Source: Enchytraeus crypticus
Lineage: Eukaryota > Annelida > Clitellata > Enchytraeida > Enchytraeidae
NCBI GenBank assembly: GCA_905160935.1
Contig: CAJHZI010000600.1
Location: forward strand, 1-64,000
Direction: 5' to 3'
DNA: 64,000 bases
Positions 7,718 through 14,899 of this stretch are shown one piece after another (the first letter of the stretch is position 1; each line of letters opens with the position of its first letter). A model generated the notes under the pieces. The model was not told the origin of the DNA. It saw only the letters and a program-made list of their open reading frames with translations, and did no database searches. The position numbers were made by a program, and so were the translations under genes.

Positions 7718-8938
7718 ATGAGTTCAATAATAAGGTTTAAAGAAGAGTTGATGAATGGAGAAAATCAAGAATTGCTCAAGAAGGTATCCACTCAAAATAG
7801 AAAATTAAGGAAAAGATTTGATGATGAAGTTATTGCTAAACAAAATGTACAAACAGAGCTAAAAGAAATATACAAACCTATTACAGATACGCAACAGTTA
7901 ACTATTAGTAAGCAGATTACAAGAACGGATGATTTGTTTCAACAATTGTTAACAGATTTACAAGGCAAACATGATAGATCATCACGATTACTTGCAGATA
8001 TTATTAGAGGTTTAGTGAGATGTAAGGAAGAAACTAGAAAACAAGGTTTAGATATTATCAGCTCCATAGCTAAACAACCATTACTAGCAGAATTAATTAG
8101 CAAATTAAATAACTATCCAGAATTAGTTAAGAAAATTATGCATCCTGATGGTATACAGAATCTAAATGAGAAAGACAGAAAAACACTAGAGCCTTTAAAT
8201 CATCTCAATGACGATGATCTAAGAACACTCGTACAATATTATGGGATACAAGAAAAGATTAAAGCCACAGAATATGAGGAGGAAGAAGATGTACAATTAC
8301 CTACTTACACAGATTCTGTATTTCAGGAAAGTCCAAGTGATAGTAAAATGTATAAAGAAGTAATGGTTAGTTTAATGAAAAGAAATCCTGGAATAAATAA
8401 TAAAGGTAAACATGGAATCGTAACTGTTTCACCTATCTTTTATTACGAAGAAAATGATCCTGATACTGTAAAATTTGGTAAATACAATGTTCTATTCAAA
8501 GATAACAAAATTAAAATTGCAGACAAAGAATATATTCTTACACAAGGTTTAGAGTTATTGTTGAATAGAGTTAATCCTAATTTAGATGAAAGAATATTAG
8601 ATACAGATTTGAATAATTATTTAACAATATGCATTGATTCGGGATTAGATTACAGGCACAATCAAACAATAGGTAAAAAGTTACATAGCGTGCTTACAAA
8701 ACTAAATAGATTGAATGAATTGGATAAAGGTGTTCAAGTGATTGGTAATGGACTAAATACAATAATTCTATCGGATAATGTAGATACATTAAAAGAAAGA
8801 TTAAATCTATTGATTGGGGAATATTCAGCAGGAAATAAAAGTATGTTTAATGAAATTAATGCTATTTTAGATATTTTATTCAATAAAGGAATAATAACTA
8901 AGAAACAACTAAGAAACATTATACGCAAAATTAAATAA
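7718..8938 (+). CDS. DUF8207-like virion-associated protein
   Basis: A 406-residue protein beginning in the TAAATG context 15 bp after the integrase. Residues 1-190 are largely helical and charged, with coiled-coil-like stretches and a short acidic segment (EEEED). Residues about 225-330 follow a pattern I associate with the DUF8207 family of animal Polinton-derived proteins: a strand pair (KFGKYNVLFKDNKIKIADKEY), then a helix-rich LTQGLELLLNRVNP block and a DLNNYLTI segment. Its position just before the penton gene is consistent with a structural or scaffolding role, which is inference. The C-terminus is strongly basic. Confidence 0.7.
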   Translation: MSSIIRFKEELMNGENQELLKKVSTQNRKLRKRFDDEVIAKQNVQTELKEIYKPITDTQQLTISKQITRTDDLFQQLLTDLQGKHDRSSRLLADIIRGLVRCKEETRKQGLDIISSIAKQPLLAELISKLNNYPELVKKIMHPDGIQNLNEKDRKTLEPLNHLNDDDLRTLVQYYGIQEKIKATEYEEEEDVQLPTYTDSVFQESPSDSKMYKEVMVSLMKRNPGINNKGKHGIVTVSPIFYYEENDPDTVKFGKYNVLFKDNKIKIADKEYILTQGLELLLNRVNPNLDERILDTDLNNYLTICIDSGLDYRHNQTIGKKLHSVLTKLNRLNELDKGVQVIGNGLNTIILSDNVDTLKERLNLLIGEYSAGNKSMFNEINAILDILFNKGIITKKQLRNIIRKIK

Positions 8939-8944
8939 TAATAA

Positions 8945-9739
8945 ATGGAACAGAAATTAATTAATTTACTTGAACCCATTTCTGCTTACTTTCAGAAAAA
9001 GTCTATATCTAAAAATATACTCGTATCATACAATAATTCATCTGAACTTTGTACTATTAAATTTCCTAATCCTATTATTCTTAATGATTATGATCTTGAA
9101 ATTGCACTTGTAAATTTAGAGACATGGTATAGTTTTGCAAATATTACATTAGGAAATAATCATTTTAAATATTCGATAGATGGTGGAAATACTTGGAAAT
9201 TAATAACTATTGAAATTGGAGCATATCAAATTGAAGCAATAAATGATGAGATTCAAAGGTTGATGAAACTAAATGGAGATTGGGATTCTGTTAGTAATGC
9301 TTATTACATAACTTTATCACCTAATACTTCAACCTTGAAATCAATTATAGATATAACAAATTCAGACTATAAAGTTGATTTTACTATACCTAATTCACTA
9401 AGAAGTATATTAGGTTTTGATGCTATAATTTTATCAGAAGGACGCAATGAATCACAATATATTGTTAACATTATCGAGTTCAACAGTATATTTGTTAATT
9501 GCGATTGTATAACTGAATCGTTTGTTAACGGAATATCATCTCCAGTTCTATATTCATTTGGACCTAAGGTGCAACCAGGTTTTAGAATCGTAGAATCGCC
9601 AGTTAATCTTGTTTATTTACCTTTGAATAGAAAAACATTGAGTGAATTTAGTATTTGGATAACAGATCAAGATGGAAGACCTATAGATTTTAGAGGAGAG
9701 AATATTACTTGTAGATTTCATATTAGAAGTTCATACTAA
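8945..9739 (+). CDS. Penton-like minor capsid protein (single jelly roll)
   Basis: A 264-residue, strand-rich protein that would form the fivefold vertices of the capsid. It matches the Polinton/adintovirus minor capsid pattern: an N-terminal LEIALVNLETWYSF motif, then SIDGGNTWKLITIEIGAYQ, a central SLRSILGF motif, and a C-terminal VNLVYLPLN ... WITDQDGRPIDFRGE ... FHIRS block. Start at an ATG in the TAATAAATG context. The stop codon overlaps the stop of the antisense gene that follows (convergent ends at 9736-9739). Confidence 0.9.
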   Translation: MEQKLINLLEPISAYFQKKSISKNILVSYNNSSELCTIKFPNPIILNDYDLEIALVNLETWYSFANITLGNNHFKYSIDGGNTWKLITIEIGAYQIEAINDEIQRLMKLNGDWDSVSNAYYITLSPNTSTLKSIIDITNSDYKVDFTIPNSLRSILGFDAIILSEGRNESQYIVNIIEFNSIFVNCDCITESFVNGISSPVLYSFGPKVQPGFRIVESPVNLVYLPLNRKTLSEFSIWITDQDGRPIDFRGENITCRFHIRSSY

Positions 9740-10140
9740 TTATTATTATCCAGCATTCGTTCCCATAGTCGATATGACGCTCTTGCTACTTTAGACATTA
9801 TAGTAGTGTATGTTGCTGGGTAGGCATAATATATATGCTCTAAAGTGCGCTCTGTAAGTTGATTAAAATCAATCCTTTCTTCTAGCAGTCGAACTAGAAG
9901 TGGATGATCTTCTGCTCTATTCAATACAGCGGTTGCCAAAGAATCTTCCATATTTTGTATTCTAGATCTTATGACATCGTTATCTGGATATGAATAATAG
10001 ATCACGATTAGAGTAAAATCGGTAAATTTCTTATACCAAACCTCATTCCTTGTTTCTAACAGCCTAACTAGAAGTAGATCTTCTGACCGATTCATAATAG
10101 CTTCTCTCAGAGCTTGCTCCTCAAGCTTCGTAGCTTCCAT
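9736..10140 (-). CDS. Antisense protein made of two copies of one helical repeat, unknown function
   Basis: A 134-residue protein on the minus strand between the penton and core genes, with an ATG at 10140 in the same ATAAATG context as its neighbours, so it is likely expressed. The sequence is an internal duplication of about 55-60 residues: the first half (NRSEDLLLVRLLE ... IYYSYP) is repeated as NRAEDHPLLVRLLE ... IYYAYP. Both halves look fully alpha-helical; there is no signal peptide, membrane helix or cysteine pair. The codons look less AT-rich than those of the capsid genes beside it, hinting at a different origin. I do not recognise the family. Antisense accessory genes in such elements are often host-interaction genes, but that is inference. 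Confidence 0.72.
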   Translation of the reverse strand: MEATKLEEQALREAIMNRSEDLLLVRLLETRNEVWYKKFTDFTLIVIYYSYPDNDVIRSRIQNMEDSLATAVLNRAEDHPLLVRLLEERIDFNQLTERTLEHIYYAYPATYTTIMSKVARASYRLWERMLDNNN

Positions 10141-10209
10141 TTATTATGTAGCTTTGTTTATAAACGAAAAATATTGTGATATAAAATATTCTAATTAATA
10201 CCCTATTAA

Positions 10210-10500
10210 ATGGGTCTCAAGCTAAAAGGAAAAGAAAGTAGAAAAGTAATATGCGGAAAGGGCTATTGTCATTGTAGAAATAGAGGATATGTAAGCGGTA
10301 AAGGTTTTGTGGATATTTTAAAAGTTGTTACAGAGAGCGGTATTGAGTCTACACCAGAAGTAATAGGAATATATCCTAAGATTGCTGATTCAACAAAAGC
10401 AATTGTTCAAGAGATAAGGAATAAAAGAAAACCTGAGTTACAAAATATTGTTGATAGAATTAATCAATTTAAAATTGGAACTGGATTTGCTTACGTTTAG
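10210..10500 (+). CDS. Small basic core-like protein
   Basis: A 96-residue protein starting in the TTAAATG context just upstream of the major capsid gene. The N-terminal 35 residues are rich in Lys, Arg, Gly and Cys (CGKGYCHCRNRGY), followed by SGKGFVDILK and a helical C-terminal half. Small basic proteins with a glycine-rich start and a GFVDIL-type segment are usual next to the capsid gene in Polintons and may correspond to adenovirus core or pX-like proteins; this assignment rests on position and composition. Confidence 0.65.
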   Translation: MGLKLKGKESRKVICGKGYCHCRNRGYVSGKGFVDILKVVTESGIESTPEVIGIYPKIADSTKAIVQEIRNKRKPELQNIVDRINQFKIGTGFAYV

Positions 10501-10506
10501 TTTTTT

Positions 10507-10518
10507 CATTAATAAATG
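10507..10518 (+). promoter_or_regulatory. Shared TAAATG start context (example at the capsid gene)
   Basis: The capsid start reads ATTAATAAATGGAG. TAAATG precedes or overlaps the ATG of 13 genes in the element: those at 3767, 5150, 6089, 6402, 7718, 8945, 10210, 10516, 11919, 12208 and 13004 on the + strand and 5096 and 10140 on the minus strand. Exceptions are the genes at 4007 and 12611. The uniform motif on both strands suggests a transcription initiator or translation signal used by the element. Confidence 0.6.
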
Positions 10519-11901
10519 GAGAAAGTAAAGGAGCCTTATTTGGAGCTTGAAAAATCTTTTAATTATGATGAATCTGTAGAAAAGTTTCAATATAGAGTTT
10601 ATGATCCATCTCAAGGAACTGCACTTAATGCAAATGGACAAGAAATTAGAATACAAATTTTAAGTGAAGATATCTGGTCATTACCTTGTAAGAGTTTTCT
10701 TTACATTGAAGGACAATTACAGGATTCTACTACTAATCAACCTTATGCTGCAAATAGTTTAGTAGCATTACAAAATAATGCTATGATGTATCTATTTAGC
10801 GAAGCAAGATATCATATAGGAGATCATGAAGTTGAGAGATTTCAATATCCAGGTCATACTACAACAATAGATGCATTATTGACTAAAAGTAATAGTTTCA
10901 ATGGAATGGATCAATGTTGGAGCTTAGATTCTGGTAATGGAACACCTCAAACTTTGAGTGAAATTGTTAATTTAGTAGCAGGAGATATTCCAGGAAATAC
11001 TGCTGCTAATATATTAACAGCTTTACAAACAACTGTTACTAGATTAACAGAAGGACTGATCAATCAAAATAAGGGATTTGAAGAAAGAAGAAATTATACA
11101 CCTGGATCATTTGCATTCAAAATTCCTTTAGAATTTATATTTAATTTCTGTAAACAATATAGAAAGATTATTTATGGATGTAAGCATTCAATTGTTTTTC
11201 CTAGACAAACTGATACTCAGGCAATAATACGAAATGCTGCAGTTGTTAATGCTGGTAAGGTAAACTTAACTAAGATACAATGGCATATTCCAGTAGTTAC
11301 AGTAAGTTTAGAAGAAAGAGGAATTTTAAATGATTACATTAAGAAAAAAGAATCGTTTCCGCTTTGTTTTATGAACAAGAAATCTGAGAACACTATTGTT
11401 CCCCAAGCTACTGAATTTGCTTGGAGATTATCTATAGCTTCAGGTATCGAAAAACCTAGGTATATCGTTGTAGGCTTTCAATCTCCAGCAGCTAATCAAG
11501 CAGAAACTAATTATGCTGTATTCAATGCTAATGTGCAAGTAATTAATGCTTATGTTGAATTGAATAGTGAAAGATATCCTAGCAATGATTATATAACTAA
11601 TTATGACAGTAATCAGTATGCTCAATTTTATAATTCGTTTAAAGAATTTAAGAAAAGTTATTCTGAAGATGAAGAAGAGAATGATTGTATATCGTATCAA
11701 GCTTTTAAAAAGTTGTTTAGGTTATACGTATTTGATGTATCGAAACAGTCTGAGAGACTTAAAAATACTGTTGTAGATATCAGAGTAACTTTTAAGTTTA
11801 GTGCAAATGCTCCCGCAAATACTACAGCTTATGCAGTTGTATATCATGATAGAATGTGGTCGATAGAATCAGATGGTAGTAAGCAATATATCAGATATTA
11901 G
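10516..11901 (+). CDS. Major capsid protein (double jelly roll)
   Basis: A 461-residue protein forming the trimeric capsomers. Length, order of strand-rich segments and landmark motifs fit the Polinton/adintovirus double-jelly-roll capsid protein: the N-terminal region with DIWSLPCKSFLYIEGQL, a mid-protein GSFAFKIPLEFIFNFC followed by YRKIIYGCKHSI (end of the first jelly roll), and the second half with RYIVVGFQS and NAYVELNSERYP. A short acidic stretch SEDEEEND lies near residue 383. The frame is intact, with an ATG in the TAATAAATG context and a TAG stop 17 bp before the next gene. Confidence 0.94.
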   Translation: MEKVKEPYLELEKSFNYDESVEKFQYRVYDPSQGTALNANGQEIRIQILSEDIWSLPCKSFLYIEGQLQDSTTNQPYAANSLVALQNNAMMYLFSEARYHIGDHEVERFQYPGHTTTIDALLTKSNSFNGMDQCWSLDSGNGTPQTLSEIVNLVAGDIPGNTAANILTALQTTVTRLTEGLINQNKGFEERRNYTPGSFAFKIPLEFIFNFCKQYRKIIYGCKHSIVFPRQTDTQAIIRNAAVVNAGKVNLTKIQWHIPVVTVSLEERGILNDYIKKKESFPLCFMNKKSENTIVPQATEFAWRLSIASGIEKPRYIVVGFQSPAANQAETNYAVFNANVQVINAYVELNSERYPSNDYITNYDSNQYAQFYNSFKEFKKSYSEDEEENDCISYQAFKKLFRLYVFDVSKQSERLKNTVVDIRVTFKFSANAPANTTAYAVVYHDRMWSIESDGSKQYIRY

Positions 11902-11918
11902 AATTTTTGGCTAAATAA

Positions 11919-12200
11919 ATGACATTAACTAAAAGCCAGATAGAAAAAATTGCTATCGCGATAATTCAGGAATTGCAAAATAGTAATAAGTATAAAGTTG
12001 GTGGGCTTTTACCGCTAGCAGTATTAATTCCTATTATTGCTGCTGCCTTGGGAGGAGTAAGTACAGTTGCAGGAACTGTTGCATCAAGAGTTCAACAAAG
12101 TCAAGCTGATAAAGAAACTGCAAGACATAATAGAGTGCTTGAGGATCAATTAAAGAAGACTGGAACAGGTAGATCAAAGGGAAAAGGATTAAGATTATAA
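11919..12200 (+). CDS. pVI-like small membrane-active virion protein
   Basis: A 93-residue protein with a helical N-terminus, a hydrophobic glycine- and alanine-rich segment at residues about 28-53 (GGLLPLAVLIPIIAAALGGV), then a charged helix with the family-like ARHNRVLEDQLKK stretch and a short basic tail ending GKGLRL. Similar small proteins between capsid and protease genes in adintoviruses are thought to correspond to adenovirus pVI, which disrupts endosomal membranes. Function here is inferred from position and shape. Confidence 0.75.
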   Translation: MTLTKSQIEKIAIAIIQELQNSNKYKVGGLLPLAVLIPIIAAALGGVSTVAGTVASRVQQSQADKETARHNRVLEDQLKKTGTGRSKGKGLRL

Positions 12201-12207
12201 CCAATAA

Positions 12208-12609
12208 ATGGATAGTATTCCAGAGAATGCATTAAGCAATATCGAAATTGAGAATTATTCAAAAATGTTAAAAATTAAAAGTTTTAGAGGTTGTTTTATG
12301 AGAGATGAATTGAAGAATTTAAAATCTTGTAAAATTGAATGCGGTATATTAAATTTAAATTTATCTAGTGAAAGTGGAAGTCATTGGACTTGTTGGTTTA
12401 AAATTAATAATGAAAAATATTATTTTAACAGTTTTGGTTTACCTCCACCAAAAGAAGTAATTGAGTATTTAGGATCACCTATTTTATACTCAACATTTCA
12501 ATTGCAAGGATTGATGGATCAGAATTGCGGTAAATGGTGTCTGATTGTACTGAAACGTTTAAGTGAAGGGTCTGATTATAAAGATTTAATTTTGTCGTTA
12601 GTTAAATAG
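12208..12609 (+). CDS. Adenain-like capsid maturation cysteine protease
   Basis: A 133-residue member of the adenovirus protease family that would cleave virion precursors. Catalytic His59 lies in SGSHWTCW and the nucleophile Cys107 in NCGKWC, with Gln100 seven residues before it at the position of the oxyanion-hole Gln of adenain. The acidic third residue, usually Asp or Glu after the YYF strand, is Asn74 here (YYFNSFGLPPP). Asn serves this role in papain, so activity is plausible. Compact length is normal for Polinton proteases. The start is in the AATAAATG context 7 bp after the pVI-like gene. Confidence 0.9.
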   Translation: MDSIPENALSNIEIENYSKMLKIKSFRGCFMRDELKNLKSCKIECGILNLNLSSESGSHWTCWFKINNEKYYFNSFGLPPPKEVIEYLGSPILYSTFQLQGLMDQNCGKWCLIVLKRLSEGSDYKDLILSLVK

Positions 12610-12610
12610 A

Positions 12611-12970
12611 ATGACGAATAACGTAAAACAATTTTTGAGTGATAAGCTAGAAGATTGTGAAGCTAAAATCAAAAATTTGAAAAGAAAGAGAAAAATAGTT
12701 CAAGTAGCATATGGTATAACAATAGTTACATCATTAACTGTTTCAACAGTAACAACTACAATATCTGGAGTATTTGCATTGCCATTACTTCCTACAGTAA
12801 TCATTACTACATTATCAGCTGTTGGAGCCTTATCAACAGCTATATCAACTAAATTTAATCTCAAAAGTAGGAAAGCAGAACTAAATAATATGATATCTAG
12901 GTTAGATAGATTGAAACAACAAATGAATTATGTGATGAAGTGTAACGGAGATTTAACAGAAAAGGAATAA
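12611..12970 (+). CDS. Two-helix membrane protein
   Basis: A 119-residue protein with a charged N-terminal helix (KLEDCEAKIKNLKRKRK), two hydrophobic helices at residues about 29-54 and 56-78, and a C-terminal coiled-coil-like region ending YVMKCNGDLTEKE. I associate the KFNLKSRKAELNNMISRLDRLK type of segment with a small protein recurring in animal Polinton-like sequences. It begins one base after the protease stop (TAGAATG), without the usual TAAATG, which suggests translation from a shared transcript. Confidence 0.7.
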   Translation: MTNNVKQFLSDKLEDCEAKIKNLKRKRKIVQVAYGITIVTSLTVSTVTTTISGVFALPLLPTVIITTLSAVGALSTAISTKFNLKSRKAELNNMISRLDRLKQQMNYVMKCNGDLTEKE

Positions 12971-13003
12971 AATGATATTATAAAAGAATTTTTATAGTAA
13001 TAA

Positions 13004-13876
13004 ATGAACACTGTAGATCTATTTGGTAGACAATCTAAAAAGCTAGAATCTAATATAAAACTGTTGTCATATGGAGGACTAAGTTCTATAAACGATTCAC
13101 TATCAGTAAAGATAGATCCTAATATCAATAATATGCTTAGCCTATCTGCTAATGGTTTAATGGCTAATGGTCTTAAATTAACGGAGGGAGGCGAATTAAA
13201 TATGAAAAATAATAAACTGATAAATGTTAAAAACCCCATAGATAGTCAAGACTGTGCTACGAAGGATTATGTAGATGCACAGGTTGGATTGAAGTTGAAC
13301 AAAACGGGTGATGGAAAACTTGATATGAATTTTAATAGTATATCAAATATTCAATTTCCTGATAATAGTCTTGATGTAATTAATAAACTTTATTTAAAAG
13401 TTACAAGGAAACCTCACGAGATAAGTTTAGAAAATTTGGTGAAAATTGCAAATGTTGTATCTGTAATAATAGATAGAAATCCACATCTTCAGAAATACAC
13501 CGCATATTTTAACAGAATGTATACATTAGTTGTCAGCCTATCTGCTGTTCTTAATGAAGTTTATGAAGGAAAGGATGTTGTTAATGAATTTGAATACTTT
13601 ACGCATATAAAAGACTTACAAGTTGTTATTATTACAGTCATTGAAGAACTATTTGAGGATGAGTTTATTGATTTAAAGAGAAATCTTGTGAAAGAAAATC
13701 TAGTTTTTACACCAGAGAAAGGAACTCTTCGTAGGAGATACAGGAAATTTGTAAACAGTATAAGTCCTAAGATAAAGAATACCAATATGAAAGAATTATT
13801 GATTCAAAAGAATTTATTGCTTATTGATTTAGGATTTATATATTTAAGTGAAGAATTATTAGCAGAGCTTATATAG
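13004..13876 (+). CDS. Fibre-like protein with helical C-terminal domain
   Basis: A 290-residue protein. Residues about 60-130 contain fibre-type repeats: GGELNMKNNKLINVKNPID followed by DCATKDYVDAQV, then GDGKLDMNFNSISNIQFP, the pattern of phage tail-fibre and adintovirus fibre shafts where each repeat lays down beta strands with a KEYVD-like end. From residue about 140 the protein is predicted helical and unrelated in style, with LDLI-type leucine-rich helices to the end. A vertex fibre with a helical head or anchor is the simplest reading. The C-terminal domain is unrecognised. Confidence 0.75.
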   Translation: MNTVDLFGRQSKKLESNIKLLSYGGLSSINDSLSVKIDPNINNMLSLSANGLMANGLKLTEGGELNMKNNKLINVKNPIDSQDCATKDYVDAQVGLKLNKTGDGKLDMNFNSISNIQFPDNSLDVINKLYLKVTRKPHEISLENLVKIANVVSVIIDRNPHLQKYTAYFNRMYTLVVSLSAVLNEVYEGKDVVNEFEYFTHIKDLQVVIITVIEELFEDEFIDLKRNLVKENLVFTPEKGTLRRRYRKFVNSISPKIKNTNMKELLIQKNLLLIDLGFIYLSEELLAELI

Positions 13877-14210
13877 TAGCTGACACACTCAAATAAGATA
13901 TTCTAAAATATTATCAATATAAGTATCTGATACATAATTCCTAAAATATATATATATATAATATAAATCATGAATAGAACTATTTCAGCTATCAGGAAGT
14001 AGAAATCTTAATAAAATTAATTAAAACAAGTAATCCAAAGCTATTAGATTTCTGTTAATAAAGTTTCGATCAGGGTATATTATTACAATGTAAGTAATAT
14101 ATAATAATAATAGAAACAATATGCCAGGCAGTTCCCTAGAAAGAGATAAGTAACCGGGGATGGTCGAGCGTTTATAACTTAATGAGAAACAGATGGCTTC
14201 AATTAGCGAT
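13877..14210. other. AT-rich non-coding region at the right end of the viral element
   Basis: No coding region is supported. It contains a short (TA)n run near 13,948-13,962. The right terminal inverted repeat of the element is expected in this region or slightly beyond, but the left copy is outside the window so it cannot be delimited. Confidence 0.6.
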
Positions 14211-14284
14211 TGTCTATATATATAAGTGCTCAAAATTTTGCTCATTTTGAGCAGTGAAAAATCTTTTAGAAAATTTTTGAGCAG
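14211..14284 (+). repeat. Hairpin-bearing repeat, copy 1
   Basis: Begins TTGTCTATATATA-like sequence and contains a perfect 10-bp stem (TGCTCAAAAT at 14227-14236 and ATTTTGAGCA at 14244-14253) around a 7-nt loop TTTGCTC, then a second TTTTTGAGCAG. A near copy lies about 550 bp to the right at 14,765. Confidence 0.85.
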
Positions 14285-14331
14285 CATTTGTTCAAACGAA
14301 AATATTTTGAGTAAATTTGCGAGCAGTCTTA

Positions 14332-14606
14332 ATGGCTAGAAACTTTAAAACATATTATGTACGAGAGAATAAAGATAAACCGGATAAAGCATCGTAAACC
14401 AGAGGTTTACCTGGACTTTGTCCAGCATCAAAAGGTTAACTAAACAACAAATATACAGGATTGAGAAAGCACTAAGAAAGAAAACAATTAATAATGCTGA
14501 ACATGCCTTAGTTAAGTGGGTGGTCTATAGCGTTAAGTTTAACGAATGGATACCAGTTCAGAATTTACATAAGCCGCTGCTCAATAGAAAGTGCTTAGGT
14601 AAGTAA
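14332..14606 (+). pseudogene. Chromodomain-like remnant, possibly from an integrase tail
   Basis: Two frames separated by a stop and a frame change. An ATG at 14332 opens a 21-codon frame (start MARNFKTYYVREN) ending in TAA at 14395. A second frame, open from about 14394 to 14606 without an ATG, encodes a segment with the chromodomain pattern: YRIEKALRKK, then ALVKWVVY, then KFNEWIPVQNL. Integrases of animal transposons often end in such a domain, while the intact integrase at 6.9-7.7 kb lacks one. It may be a decayed gene of the viral element or of another transposon. Confidence 0.5.
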
Positions 14607-14764
14607 TGCCTGTGCAGACTTGTTACGAATTAAAATTTTAATACGGAGTCCGTTTTAAGTGATTTATAGGCCTACTAACGAAGTATTCGTTGTCTGAATT
14701 GCTAGTTACAAAATATTGAATAAAATTGCGCAGCGTGATTGCACAATATTACGCAATGTAGCTG

Positions 14765-14841
14765 TTGTCTATATATATATAGGTGCTCAAAAATTTGCTC
14801 ATTTTGAGCAGTAAAAAATCTTTTAGAAAAGTTTTGAGCAG
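14765..14841 (+). repeat. Hairpin-bearing repeat, copy 2
   Basis: Near-identical to the repeat at 14,211: same TA run, same TGCTCAAAA / TTTTGAGCA stem with one mismatch, same loop and trailing TTTTGAGCAG. The two copies are in the same orientation and flank the chromodomain remnant. Confidence 0.85.
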
Positions 14842-14899
14842 TTCTAATGTGTACAGGTGTATGTGGGTGAGCTAATTAAAGTGGACTAATAATTAATGC

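Larger units (their letters stand above)
1..14210 (+). mobile_element. Polinton/Maverick-type integrated element of adintovirus kind (left end outside window)
   Basis: About 14 kb of densely packed short-spaced genes without introns, carrying the hallmark set of the Polinton/adintovirus group: protein-primed DNA polymerase B, retroviral-type integrase, A32-like packaging ATPase, adenain-like protease, double-jelly-roll major capsid protein and penton-like minor capsid protein. The extra small genes (zinc ribbon plus PLA2-like, pVI-like membrane protein, DUF8207-like protein) are also typical companions in animal adintoviruses. The polymerase frame is already open at the window edge, so the left terminal inverted repeat is not included and the right end cannot be fixed by comparison. 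The last gene stops at 13,876; the boundary at 14,210 is a guess based on where the repeated hairpins begin. Only two frame breaks are seen, both in A-runs, which suggests a recent insertion. Confidence 0.93.
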
